Shown here: positions 39,650 through 48,988 of the stretch, one piece after another
How the letters are laid out: each line of letters begins with the position of its first letter
How positions within the stretch are numbered: position 1 is the stretch's first letter
From: a virus
Virus record (IMG/VR): IMGVR_UViG_3300042938_002357
Span: 1 to 49,078 of that record
Strand: one strand, 5' to 3'
Length of the DNA: 49,078 nt
The notes under the pieces: model-generated
The model's database searches: none
Seen by the model: only the letters and a program-made list of their open reading frames with translations
Told to the model about the DNA's origin: nothing
Made by a program: the position numbers and the translations under genes

Positions 39650-41024
39650 TATTATCCCCCAATGATGCTAACAATCCTATTGCATCAGAAACGTCACTTT
39701 TTTCATTTTTATTTGCTTTATTATTAGGAATAATAAAAGAAGTTGAGACATTATCTGGATCTTTTAACGTTAAAGTTGGATAGTCTATTTCTAATACAGT
39801 ATGACAATCTCTAGGACCAAACCTGTTTTTTGTTATACCTAAATGTATTATTCCTAGTTCAACGTCTTCTTCCTCTGTCCATATCGAAAATTGAGCGTCT
39901 GCTGTGTGTGAAAGACCCATTGATTCACTTGTTGTCTCAAGCCCTGGATTCTGTTGGTTATATCCTGATCTATTGGTCTGTGTGGCTGTAATAACAGGAC
40001 ATCCGAATTGATAAGACATTGCTCTAACCATTTCTGTTATTTCTTTAACAGCTTCATAAGAAGACACGCCCTTTTCACTAGGGGCAATAAGATTCAAATA
40101 ATCCAAAATAATAACATCGGGATTTATTCCGGACGCTATTAATTTTTCTATATATGTTTTTATATAAATGCATGAAACTGTTTTAGGAGGAAATTCTTTT
40201 ATTATAAGCTTTGATTTTTTGTGTTTTATTTTATAAGAATTCAATTTATCCTTTAAGAGAACAACTTGATCAGCTAAATTGTCCATACATATTTGTGACA
40301 ATTGTGAACTTATTCTTTTTGCATAAACTTGTTCAGACATTTCCATAGAAATCAAAACAACATTTTTATTTTGGTTTAAAATATTTGTTGCTATATTTCC
40401 TAAAAATATAGATTTACCAACGTTTGTTACACCGTAAAACACATACAATGCTTTTCCAGTTGCAAGGAATCCTCCACCAATTCTTTCGTCCAACCATTTC
40501 CATCCAGAAGGTATATATGTAAATGTTTTTTGTAATTCCTCACAATGTAAATCTATGTTTTCCAGATAATCAAATCCATTATCGCTTACAAGCGATATTG
40601 AACATGCTTTTTCAAAAGATTTTAAAATTTCAGAAGTGTTTATGTTACCACTTTGAATATTCAAACTGGTTTTCAAAACAGTATTAAATACTGATTTCTC
40701 CTTTAAAAATTTTTCTGTGTTCTTTGTAAGAAGTTCTTTGTTATATTTTTTATCAATATCTGAAAATCCCAAGAAAACTTCTTTTATAATTTTTCTCTTA
40801 GATTCATCAATAACATTTAATTTTAATTCAGTTGGATTTGGTATTTTTTTGTGGTTTCTGTAAAAATCACAGAGTATAGATATAAACGTCCTGTTCCTTT
40901 CATCTGAAAAGAAAGAGGGATTTAAATGTTCATATATTGATTCAAAATAAGAAATATCAAAAAAACAATTATATGTTATGACCTTCTCAAAAAGGTCATA
41001 ATCAAAATCAATAGATTCTCCCAT
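39642..41024 (-). CDS. 41: Replicative DNA helicase, gp41/DnaB-like
   Basis: 460 residues. N-terminal helical domain with DERNRTFISILCDFYRNHKK, then the RecA-type motor: Walker A GVTNVGKS (198-205), Walker B VIILDY (304-309), and the sensor-like PVITATQTNRSGYN. The hexamer unwinds DNA at the fork. It is encoded 2 nt after uvsX and before the DHH phosphoesterase, as part of the uvsX-initiated unit. Confidence 0.93.
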   Translation of the reverse strand: MGESIDFDYDLFEKVITYNCFFDISYFESIYEHLNPSFFSDERNRTFISILCDFYRNHKKIPNPTELKLNVIDESKRKIIKEVFLGFSDIDKKYNKELLTKNTEKFLKEKSVFNTVLKTSLNIQSGNINTSEILKSFEKACSISLVSDNGFDYLENIDLHCEELQKTFTYIPSGWKWLDERIGGGFLATGKALYVFYGVTNVGKSIFLGNIATNILNQNKNVVLISMEMSEQVYAKRISSQLSQICMDNLADQVVLLKDKLNSYKIKHKKSKLIIKEFPPKTVSCIYIKTYIEKLIASGINPDVIILDYLNLIAPSEKGVSSYEAVKEITEMVRAMSYQFGCPVITATQTNRSGYNQQNPGLETTSESMGLSHTADAQFSIWTEEEDVELGIIHLGITKNRFGPRDCHTVLEIDYPTLTLKDPDNVSTSFIIPNNKANKNEKSDVSDAIGLLASLGDNIE

Positions 41025-41026
41025 AA

Positions 41027-42175
41027 TTATTCTTCAAGTAAAACTTTTTCCGATTTTTGTTTTAAAACAATATTTGTTTCGTTATTGAATTTAAGTTCTT
41101 TTTTTAATTTTTCTTCTAACAAGGGTAATATTTTTGTATCCCATACAGACTCGTCATCTTTCCAGTCTTTATAAAATCCTAAAGTCTCCTCACCCACAGC
41201 GTATCTATGTCCTTGTTTATAAACTATTCCATATCCTTCTGCCATCTCAAGTAGACCAGAATACTTTGATAATCCTGTTCTAAAATTAAGATACATCTCG
41301 CATTCTAAAAAGGGAGGAACAAAACGATTTTTAGTTGTTAATGCTCTCATAGTTAATCCGTTTACATCTTTTGATAGAGGTGTTACATCGTCACTAGCAT
41401 TTTTATTATCAGACTTTCCTACTCTTTCTTGTTTGGTTGCCATCTGAACTAATACAGATGACATATATAGAGGACCAGAACCTCCGCTTTGACTTTTTAT
41501 GAGAGTTGGATAAAGCGCACCAGGATTATCATAAATATGATTTGTAAAAACCACCGGACAATTCGCCTTTGCAGCAGAATGTGAAATTGCTCTCAGCATT
41601 GACTTAAGAGCTACTGCCCTTGCTCCCATATCAGCAGAGTCTTTTCCGTCATCAATTATTTTTGATTCTCTTGCAGAAATTAAATTCCCCAAAGAATCAA
41701 TAGCAAGAAGAACCTTTCCCTGAAGACCTTTTTCGATAATAGTTTTTAAGAATTTTACAACTTGGTTTCTGCAATCTTCTATAATTTCTGTAGGACAATG
41801 TTTAATTTTTTTAGGATCACATCCTAAATTTATTGCTGTTTCTGGATCAAGAGCATTTTCTGTATCAAAATAAACAACATGCATCCCCTTCTTCTGTGCT
41901 GTTGCCATAATTTTGTTTACCATCAAAGTCTTTCCACATGCTTGAGGACCAGCAAAGCCCGTAATCCTCCCCATAGGTATTCCTCCATAAAGAGAACCAG
42001 AGATAATAGCATTAAGCGCCATACAACCAGTATCAATCCATTCACTTACTGTTGAAAGTGTATTTTCATTTAAAAATGCAGCATCTGGGTTAAGTTCATC
42101 CAGAACCTTGAAAGCATCTTCAATATAGCCAGTTTCTTCGTTTTGTTGATTTGTTTCTTTTTTTGTTTTTGCCAT
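41027..42175 (-). CDS. uvsX: Recombinase UvsX (RecA family)
   Basis: 382 residues. Walker A GPQACGKT (76-83), Walker B VLLAID (155-160), an acidic-aromatic VVYFDTENAL after the first strand, and the DNA-binding loop region KSQSGGSGPLYMSSVLVQMA. It promotes strand exchange for recombination-dependent replication. It follows a terminator and has its own promoter (42188-42215) 12 nt from the ATG, with no Shine-Dalgarno. It is followed by gp41. Confidence 0.96.
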   Translation of the reverse strand: MAKTKKETNQQNEETGYIEDAFKVLDELNPDAAFLNENTLSTVSEWIDTGCMALNAIISGSLYGGIPMGRITGFAGPQACGKTLMVNKIMATAQKKGMHVVYFDTENALDPETAINLGCDPKKIKHCPTEIIEDCRNQVVKFLKTIIEKGLQGKVLLAIDSLGNLISARESKIIDDGKDSADMGARAVALKSMLRAISHSAAKANCPVVFTNHIYDNPGALYPTLIKSQSGGSGPLYMSSVLVQMATKQERVGKSDNKNASDDVTPLSKDVNGLTMRALTTKNRFVPPFLECEMYLNFRTGLSKYSGLLEMAEGYGIVYKQGHRYAVGEETLGFYKDWKDDESVWDTKILPLLEEKLKKELKFNNETNIVLKQKSEKVLLEE

Positions 42176-42187
42176 AATCGTTCAATG

Positions 42188-42215
42188 ATTATAGATATTT
42201 TTTTAGTAAAAGCAA
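42188..42215 (-). promoter_or_regulatory. Promoter TTGCTT-16-TATAAT of uvsX-gp41
   Basis: On the reverse strand, -35 TTGCTT (42210-42215) extends to TTGCTTTTAC, 16-bp spacer, perfect -10 TATAAT (42188-42193), 12 nt to the ATG. It lies directly downstream of the terminator. Confidence 0.72.
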
Positions 42216-42220
42216 GAAAC

Positions 42221-42252
42221 AAAAAACCCCGATTTTAGATCGGGGTTTTTTT
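42221..42252 (-). terminator. Intrinsic terminator between 42276 and uvsX
   Basis: 7-bp stem CCCCGAT/ATCGGGG (42227-42233, 42239-42245), loop TTTAG, flanked by A6 and T9 runs, so it can act on both strands. It ends the polymerase unit before the uvsX promoter. Confidence 0.9.
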
Positions 42253-42275
42253 TTGCCTTATGTCAATACCGAATC

Positions 42276-42659
42276 CTATTCATCGAATAATTTAATTACA
42301 TCTGGACCTTTATTTTCAGTTGTCGATACACCTTGATTTGATGCTGTATAAATATTGCTCTTGTTAAAAATTTGAGAATATTGAGCCTGTAATCTGAAAT
42401 CCAATGCTTCAATATCTGTGGTTGTTATTGTACTCTTGTTGTAAGAGATAACAACATCAGCTTCTTTCTCTGCTAAGAACTCCCTAAAAAACAAAGGAAA
42501 TAGTTGAATAGACATTCTATTATCCGGTGTGGGAACTGTGGATAATACCACAGGATTCTTAATTTTTAATGTTGTTTCGTTTTCAGATGAAAACTCTCCA
42601 AGAATTGCTCTTCCTACATAATCTAGAAAGACCGTTAGTTTTTTGTTTGTATCACTCAT
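42276..42659 (-). CDS. Conserved phage protein between polymerase and uvsX, function unknown
   Basis: 127 residues. A small beta-rich front half, KLTVFLDYVGRAILGEF, LKIKNPVVLSTVPTPDNRMSIQLFPLFFREFLA, then SYNKSTITTTDIEALDFRLQAQYSQIF and a disordered acidic tail. Recalled as a widespread hypothetical protein in T4-like phages; the strand pattern resembles an Sm-like barrel, which is speculative. It is encoded 51 nt after the polymerase gene and ends at a terminator. Confidence 0.65.
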   Translation of the reverse strand: MSDTNKKLTVFLDYVGRAILGEFSSENETTLKIKNPVVLSTVPTPDNRMSIQLFPLFFREFLAEKEADVVISYNKSTITTTDIEALDFRLQAQYSQIFNKSNIYTASNQGVSTTENKGPDVIKLFDE

Positions 42660-42710
42660 GTTAGACTTTATATCTTATATAATACTATGAAAAAATCAAG
42701 ATTTTTTTTA

Positions 42711-45296
42711 TTATTCATCAGAATTTTCTGAAAAAAGTAAAGTTATATCTGTTTCGTAATTACATGTAAGAGATGGAAAATTCCACCCTATGCATGAATA
42801 AATTCTTTCTAGTGGAGGAGATACTGTTTTTTTAAACATTTTTTCGTAATCAGGAACAATATCTTTTTTTATTTCTTCTGGAAAAACTTCATTATAAGAA
42901 ATAACACTTATGTTGTATTTGTTTTTGGAAACATAAAAAATTTTAACCTTATTTCCACTAGAAATTTTTTCATATAAATGTTCTATGTTATAACTTTTTA
43001 AAAGATTGTTAAAGTATATTGATGCTTTTACATGATTAGGAGTTGCTTTAGGTGTTTTAAACCCAACTGTTCTAGATTCATATTTTGCAATATCTGTAAT
43101 TTTTTTTCTTGTAGAAATTAAATTTATATCCATCTCTAAAAATTTCTTATATGATTCTATAAAAATATTATCAGATTCTTTTTTATCTTCTGATAAAACA
43201 ATTGATTCAACAACGTTTCTAATCAAATCTTTAACTTCATTTGACATTGTTGATTTAGCCAACTCCACTCCTTTATATATAAATTGTTTTTTTGGTTTTG
43301 TTCCTTCTTTATCAATTACATGAAGAATATACATTTTCTTCTCAAGAAACAACCCTTTATCACAAATTGTTTCTCTTTTAAAAACAAACCTCGGATCTAT
43401 TGAGTTATGTTTTTGTTTTGACCAAATTATAATTTCTTTATTTAATTTTTGATCAATTTCATCTATTATTTGTTTGGCTAAAGGAGTTACTTCTTTTTTA
43501 TCGTCCAACAATACTGCTTTTTCTTTATTTAATAAAGGATCTATTGTAAAAAAAATACTATCCGTATCAGAATACAGATATACATTACTTTTTTCTCCAT
43601 CAAATCCTCTTTCTTTCATGTAATCATAAACAATATCGGATGCTTTTTTGATTACAGATTGACCAGTCATTGTTACACTAGCCGAATGGTCAATATCATA
43701 AAGAGGAGAAAATTTTTGAGCAAAAGTTCCATAAATAGAATTCAAAACAAGTTTATAAACGTTTTGTTGAGTGTCCAAATCTTGAATTTTTTGTTTAATT
43801 TTTTGTTTTTCTACTTTATCACTTATAGATGAAAGTTGTTTTTGATATTTTTGCATTTCATCTTTAGCATCGACTCTTTGTTTATACAACTTATCAATAT
43901 AAGATGGTACTACACCCTTTGTTTTTTGTGTGTACATGACATCATAATCCGAAATACATATTTTTTCTTTATCAATAAATTTTAAAAACTTTTCCTTTGA
44001 TAAAGAAATTATTTTACCATTAATTAAAAATAATTTATATTCGTCGTCTGTTTTTTCTAAAATTTTTCCAATTTTAGTTTCAGGTGATATATTTAAAGTT
44101 ATGATAGTGTTTGGATATAGACTATTAGCATCATAACTGACTAATGATTTTTGTAACCCTCTTTCGGGATCATGTACATAACCTCCAATATAATCTTGTT
44201 TTTCGTGATCTGACTTGAATGTGGGAATCATTTTTCCCTGTAACAATGCTTCATGTGCTATTGCACCTGTAATCATGGAAACCTTTCCTGTTGCTTTTTC
44301 AAAAGGGATAAACCCTTTATATGATAAGTTTCTTACCAAATCCAAATACTTCAATGTTTCTTCCAGTTTTACGAGAAGTCTTACGTCTTGAATATTATAT
44401 TTTACAAAAGTATCCCAATCTGAATCAGCCAATGCAGCTAAATTACCTGTTCCGAAATCAATTTTTCCTTCTTTTAGTTCTTTCTCAGCAATAAAATTCA
44501 GACTATATGACTCAGAATCGCCTCTAGAAAAGGCTTTATAGATAATCATATAATCCAAATTAGAAACTCCAGAAATATACCACTTATCAAATGGTTTGTT
44601 ATACTTGTTTATAACAACACCTTCTCTACAATAAACATTTTGAATAGGAGAAAGTCTATTGTATTCATCTCCTTTAAACTGTTTTATTCTATTAATAAGA
44701 TATGGAACATCGAATGTTTCTGTATTCCATCCACACATTATATCTGGCGGATCTTTTTCCCAAAATTGAAGAAATTTTTCAATTAATTCGTATTCGTTCT
44801 CACAAAAATAATAAATTTCATTTGATTCCTTTGAATCATACTCTTTTGTACCCCAACTATAATACTTCTTTTTTAAAGAATCATATATGGTTATTAAATT
44901 TATAGGGTCTTCTGCTTGAGAAGGTTCCGGAAATTTTTCTGGGCTAAAAGTTTCAATATCCCAAAAATATATTTTCAAAGGAAAGCCTGATAAATCTTTT
45001 GTTTTTTGATCTTCTCTGAATGTATTGATCAAAAAATCTTGTTCTACATTTAAATTTTGAAAAATTCTTTTTATTGGTGTTTCATTTACAAATTTATTTC
45101 TATAATAATTGTTTTTGAATGTAAGTTTTTTTAATTTTGTATTAAAAATAGAAATTCCATCAGTTTTTTCATTACTTTCAATATATAAACTAGGTTCGTA
45201 GGATGTTTCGATTTTTATTCTATTACCATCCTCATCCCAAGTCCAAAGATTAATGCATCCGTCTTTATTATTAAATGCTACGTTTCGATAAGCCAT
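42711..45296 (-). CDS. 43: Family B DNA polymerase, gp43-like
   Basis: 861 residues (T4 gp43 is 898). Exonuclease motif I FWDIETF with D113/E115. Polymerase motifs: A YDANSLYPN (about residue 386), B KLVLNSIYG (about 515), C YSDTDS (about 575). The C-terminal end (LLFSENSDE) is a likely clamp-binding peptide. It has both 3'-5' proofreading and synthesis. It is the first gene after promoter 45309-45337, with the ATG 12 nt from the -10 box. The order of exonuclease and polymerase motifs is standard; no intein is seen. Confidence 0.97.
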   Translation of the reverse strand: MAYRNVAFNNKDGCINLWTWDEDGNRIKIETSYEPSLYIESNEKTDGISIFNTKLKKLTFKNNYYRNKFVNETPIKRIFQNLNVEQDFLINTFREDQKTKDLSGFPLKIYFWDIETFSPEKFPEPSQAEDPINLITIYDSLKKKYYSWGTKEYDSKESNEIYYFCENEYELIEKFLQFWEKDPPDIMCGWNTETFDVPYLINRIKQFKGDEYNRLSPIQNVYCREGVVINKYNKPFDKWYISGVSNLDYMIIYKAFSRGDSESYSLNFIAEKELKEGKIDFGTGNLAALADSDWDTFVKYNIQDVRLLVKLEETLKYLDLVRNLSYKGFIPFEKATGKVSMITGAIAHEALLQGKMIPTFKSDHEKQDYIGGYVHDPERGLQKSLVSYDANSLYPNTIITLNISPETKIGKILEKTDDEYKLFLINGKIISLSKEKFLKFIDKEKICISDYDVMYTQKTKGVVPSYIDKLYKQRVDAKDEMQKYQKQLSSISDKVEKQKIKQKIQDLDTQQNVYKLVLNSIYGTFAQKFSPLYDIDHSASVTMTGQSVIKKASDIVYDYMKERGFDGEKSNVYLYSDTDSIFFTIDPLLNKEKAVLLDDKKEVTPLAKQIIDEIDQKLNKEIIIWSKQKHNSIDPRFVFKRETICDKGLFLEKKMYILHVIDKEGTKPKKQFIYKGVELAKSTMSNEVKDLIRNVVESIVLSEDKKESDNIFIESYKKFLEMDINLISTRKKITDIAKYESRTVGFKTPKATPNHVKASIYFNNLLKSYNIEHLYEKISSGNKVKIFYVSKNKYNISVISYNEVFPEEIKKDIVPDYEKMFKKTVSPPLERIYSCIGWNFPSLTCNYETDITLLFSENSDE

Positions 45297-45304
45297 GAGT
45301 TGGC

Positions 45305-46606
45305 TTATATTATCTGATCTTTATTTAGTAAAGTCAAGTTAGGATATTTCTCATTTCTCTCTTTTGACCCCCATCCAGTCAAATAAAGCCCCTCATATAG
45401 ATCCATATGATCCTCTAACCACATTGTTTCTGCAAAGTCTCTGGCTTTCTTTGATTCTTTCATATAAACATTAACATCGGATGTTAAATGTTCCAACATA
45501 CCTATCAAATCTCTTCCTGTTTTAAATTTGTTTTGAGATAATTCATAGGTGCATAGGTCTTGGTATGCACCAGGCAGACCAAGAGCACCAGCTTCTATCA
45601 TTTTAATATTACTCTTTGATTTATTAAAAATATTATCAACCAAAGGAGCAAAAGTAACATTACAATTTGCATCTACTAGACCTTGTGGGTACTCTGGTAA
45701 CACCGACCAGTCTAAATATTCCATTTCTCCATTGTCAATAAATGGTTTTACTGCCAATGGGTAACATCCCTTCCAAACAAACTTAAATTTCTTTCTTGCT
45801 TTGATAATTTCATCAACTACATGACCGAAATCGTCTTTCATCCCCGTTCTATTCAAAACATCTATATGTGTACCTGATCCAGAATAAAGAACTCTTGGTC
45901 TTTTCCTGTTCTTCTCGAAGTTTTTGAGAAGTTTTTGAGAGTCGTACATTCTATCAAGCCAAAATTTTGGCGCGTAATTAGGAATAACTGTTATATTCTT
46001 ATTTCCTGTTTTTTCTATATAATAATCTTTCATGAATTGACAAGTTACAGTCATTTCATCCATCATTCCTATGATTTCTAAAATATTTTTTACAATTTTT
46101 TCATCATTAAATGCGTCCTTGCATCTATTGTAATCAGGAATATCTTCTCTAAAAACAATATCATCAACTTCATAAATAAGTCTAAGATCAATATCTTTTT
46201 TAATTTTGTTAAGTTCTTTGATAAATGATAATTGATGTTCAGTTGCTTGTCTCTGGAATCTAACAGCTTTTAGAGATTGATAAAACCTGACATCTAAAAT
46301 CATTTGTGTCATTCCAGAACAAACTGCTTTTTGATAAAAATTTAAAAGATATTCTGGCCATATCATTCTCCAGAATCCACATCCACCATAGTCAGCATAA
46401 TAATTTAAGACTCTAGGAAGACTGGATTCTGGCATTTCAATTGGTGCTGGTGTAGGAATCTTTATAGGGAAAAGATGAACATAGAAATAATTTAATAAAT
46501 TATTTTGAGTCCCAACAGGAGGAAACGGGATTTCTTTTTTAACAACATTAAATCCATATGTAACTCTTCTATCAGAATTTTCTTCTTTTTTTATTTTTAA
46601 AGCCAT
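45305..46606 (-). CDS. GT-B-type glycosyltransferase in the replication cluster
   Basis: 433 residues. Landmarks of GT4-like two-domain enzymes: LIYEVDDIVF (acceptor-side strand), NITVIPNYAP, RVLYSGSGTHID near the interdomain hinge, and a C-terminal nucleotide-sugar site APLVDNIFNKSKSNIKMIEAGALGLP (glutamate in IEAGALG). It is located between gp46 and gp43 with its own promoter (46618-46645), whose -10 box is 11 nt from the ATG. T4 glucosylates its DNA, so modification of phage DNA is possible; host surface or virion glycans are the alternatives. Confidence 0.78.
   Translation of the reverse strand: MALKIKKEENSDRRVTYGFNVVKKEIPFPPVGTQNNLLNYFYVHLFPIKIPTPAPIEMPESSLPRVLNYYADYGGCGFWRMIWPEYLLNFYQKAVCSGMTQMILDVRFYQSLKAVRFQRQATEHQLSFIKELNKIKKDIDLRLIYEVDDIVFREDIPDYNRCKDAFNDEKIVKNILEIIGMMDEMTVTCQFMKDYYIEKTGNKNITVIPNYAPKFWLDRMYDSQKLLKNFEKNRKRPRVLYSGSGTHIDVLNRTGMKDDFGHVVDEIIKARKKFKFVWKGCYPLAVKPFIDNGEMEYLDWSVLPEYPQGLVDANCNVTFAPLVDNIFNKSKSNIKMIEAGALGLPGAYQDLCTYELSQNKFKTGRDLIGMLEHLTSDVNVYMKESKKARDFAETMWLEDHMDLYEGLYLTGWGSKERNEKYPNLTLLNKDQII
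45309..45337 (-). promoter_or_regulatory. Promoter TTGACT-17-GATAAT of the polymerase gene
   Basis: On the reverse strand, -35 TTGACT (45332-45337) continuing as TTGACTTTACTAA, 17-bp spacer, -10 GATAAT (45309-45314), 12 nt to the ATG. Confidence 0.72.
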
Positions 46607-46617
46607 AATTGTGATAT

Positions 46618-46645
46618 ATTATATCAAGTAATTTATAAAAATCAA
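46618..46645 (-). promoter_or_regulatory. Promoter TTGATT-16-TATAAT of the glycosyltransferase gene
   Basis: On the reverse strand, -35 TTGATT (46640-46645), 16-bp spacer, perfect -10 TATAAT (46618-46623), then 11 nt to the ATG. Confidence 0.7.
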
Positions 46646-48447
46646 ATTACTATTCTTGTTTTCCCGTTTATTTTTTCCAAAGTTATAACATTATCTATAT
46701 TGTTTTTAGAAACAGAAGGATTGTGTGAAATAATATATATGGACTCTTTGTATTTTTCGGATTTTTCTTTTAAAATCTCCAATACTTTGTTTGTTCCTAC
46801 TTCATCCAATGCTGAATCAAACAGTTCATCATACATATTAAGAGAATAATATATACCAGACTGTGATTTAAGTATGTCTTGAAATGTAAAAAGTATTGCA
46901 ATATCTATTCTTTTTCTTTCTCCTCCACTAAAGTTAAAATAAGAGCATTCTTTTTTGTTCTCATTTATAATTGTTTCGTCAAAATATTCATCAAAGGTGC
47001 ATGTACAGGGTGCTTCTAATCTTTTTAAATAAAAATTCAATTTATTATTGAAGAAAACGAGAAGTTTTTTCATAATATGTGTTTTAACACCTTCCTCTGA
47101 AACGATAAGTTTTGAATTTTCTAGAATATTCAGTGTTTTTTGTTGATTTGTAAGTTTTTCCTCTAATTCTTTTACAGATTCTTCTATTTCTTTTATTTTT
47201 TCTTCTGTATGATCTTTTTCTTCTAATAGATTGTCTATAGATTCTTGAATTTCTAAATTTTTATCATTAATTGTAGAGTTTTCTTTTATTAAAACATCTA
47301 TATTTGTTATTTTTTGATTTAATGTTTTATATAGATCGTTCAATTCTCTTTGTTTTTTGATAAAAATATTTTTTTCATTTGAAATTTCGTGTCTTTGTTT
47401 TGAAATATTATCAAATTCTTGTTTTTTTATGTTTTTATCACCAGATAATTGATTCAAATGTTCTTCTATAGAAGAATCATCCTCATCTGAAAGTTTTTTC
47501 TTACATGTTGGGCATATTCCTGTTTTATTCTTTAATGATTTTATCTGTTTTTCTATATTTTCAATTTCAGTATGAAATATTGCTTCTTTTTTAGAATATT
47601 CTAATAAAGAATCAGATGTTTTTGATATTTTTTCTTCTATCTTTTGAATAGCTTCTTCAGTTTTCTTTAAAGATTCTTGTAATTTAATTTTTGTGTCTAA
47701 GAGCGTTTGGTTTTGATTTGTTTTTAGCCTTTCCTCATTATCTTTTATTTTATTTTTTAAAGTTTCAATTTTTTGATCCTTTATTTGTTGATTTTTTATC
47801 CTTTGATCTCTGAAGAATGAGATTGTCTTTTGTTTTTCTGAAAAAAGACTAGAGGAAATATCATATTCTTTTTTTAGGTCATTGTAATCCTGCCTAACAT
47901 TAGAAAGCATCTCACTAAAAACGTTTATTTGAAGAATGCTTTCAATAAATTTTCTTTTTTCCACTTTCTTCTGAGCCATGAATGGAATAGTATTGTCTAA
48001 TGACATTATTACAGAGTTTCTAAACAACTCTTCATTTGCTCCTATAAGCTCTCCAATAGCTTCATCTGTTTTTTGAATAGTAGAGTAGGTTGTGTCTACT
48101 TCTTTCTTGTACAAATGAACTTTGCTTGGGTTTAAACTTCTTTCTATTTTGTATTCTATGGGATTACCATCCAATGATGTCAATTCAAATTCCAATTCAA
48201 CCAAACAAGTTTCTTTAGAATGATTGTGAACAATTTTGTCTTTTTTGATATCTCTTATAGTATTTCCAAAGATAACCCAATATAAGGCATCTAAGATAGT
48301 AGTTTTACCACAACCATTTTTACTTTCCTTGTCTTTGTTTATCCCTGTAATCAGAGTAATCCCATTTTCAAACTTTAAATATAGTTTTTCTTCTCCTACA
48401 GACAAAAAATTTTGAATAGAAAGAGTTTTAAATTTTATTTTTTTCAC
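46642..48447 (-). CDS. 46: Recombination endonuclease subunit gp46 (Rad50/SbcC-like)
   Basis: 601 residues, GTG start. Walker A NGCGKTT (44-50), long coiled coil (about 190-440) interrupted by a zinc hook CPTC (311-314), ABC signature FSGGER (505-510) and Walker B-like MYDELFDSALD (537-547). Length is close to T4 gp46 (560). With gp47 (Mre11-like, not in this window) it processes DNA ends for recombination-dependent replication. It starts 7 nt after the methyltransferase gene. Confidence 0.95.
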   Translation of the reverse strand: MKKIKFKTLSIQNFLSVGEEKLYLKFENGITLITGINKDKESKNGCGKTTILDALYWVIFGNTIRDIKKDKIVHNHSKETCLVELEFELTSLDGNPIEYKIERSLNPSKVHLYKKEVDTTYSTIQKTDEAIGELIGANEELFRNSVIMSLDNTIPFMAQKKVEKRKFIESILQINVFSEMLSNVRQDYNDLKKEYDISSSLFSEKQKTISFFRDQRIKNQQIKDQKIETLKNKIKDNEERLKTNQNQTLLDTKIKLQESLKKTEEAIQKIEEKISKTSDSLLEYSKKEAIFHTEIENIEKQIKSLKNKTGICPTCKKKLSDEDDSSIEEHLNQLSGDKNIKKQEFDNISKQRHEISNEKNIFIKKQRELNDLYKTLNQKITNIDVLIKENSTINDKNLEIQESIDNLLEEKDHTEEKIKEIEESVKELEEKLTNQQKTLNILENSKLIVSEEGVKTHIMKKLLVFFNNKLNFYLKRLEAPCTCTFDEYFDETIINENKKECSYFNFSGGERKRIDIAILFTFQDILKSQSGIYYSLNMYDELFDSALDEVGTNKVLEILKEKSEKYKESIYIISHNPSVSKNNIDNVITLEKINGKTRIVI

Positions 48448-48454
48448 TATATAA

Positions 48455-48988
48455 TTAATTTTTTACATTTAGTATCATATAACTAGAACAACTATCTTCG
48501 GTAGTTAATAATAAATTTAAATTAAACTGTTTAACAAAAGAATTAACAGCGTCTACACATCCTTGAAATCTTGGTGTATAATCATGTCCTAATATATAAC
48601 CATTATTCTTAACCTTTAGCCTTGATAACATCAAATCCGCATACACACCTTCATATGTATGATCTGCATCTATATAAACAAAATCTAAATAATTGTCATT
48701 TAGTGAGTTTAAAAAATTAATAGTGGTGTCTTTAATAACTTTAACATTATTGATGTTTTTGTAATCTTCTAACAATTTATTATATGAATCTTCCAGAAGA
48801 ATTGTCTTCATATTATCTCCATTTTTGTCACCAGAACACATTTCTCCTTTAAAAATATCAACCAAAAATAAAATCGAAGGTTTTATTTTATTTAAAATAA
48901 TTTTACTAAACTCACCCTCAAATACACCTAACTCCGCTCCTATTAAATTATTAGGTAATAAACTTAACATTTCTTCTCTAGTTTTCAT
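48455..48988 (-). CDS. SAM-dependent methyltransferase, small-molecule or sugar type
   Basis: 177 residues. Motif I is GAELGVFEGEFSK, with an acidic FVYIDADHTYEGVYADL region (metal/SAM-associated), then NNGYILGHDYTPRF. This is the class I Methyltransf_24 pattern typical of sugar or catechol O-methyltransferases. No DNA-methyltransferase PPY motif is present, so DNA is not the likely target. It overlaps the upstream partial gene by ATGA and precedes gp46 by 7 nt. Confidence 0.8.
   Translation of the reverse strand: MKTREEMLSLLPNNLIGAELGVFEGEFSKIILNKIKPSILFLVDIFKGEMCSGDKNGDNMKTILLEDSYNKLLEDYKNINNVKVIKDTTINFLNSLNDNYLDFVYIDADHTYEGVYADLMLSRLKVKNNGYILGHDYTPRFQGCVDAVNSFVKQFNLNLLLTTEDSCSSYMILNVKN

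Noticed and set aside
42711-45296. Intein or intron in the polymerase gene
   Set aside because: The motifs are continuous in one frame at normal spacing with no inserted splicing or homing domain.
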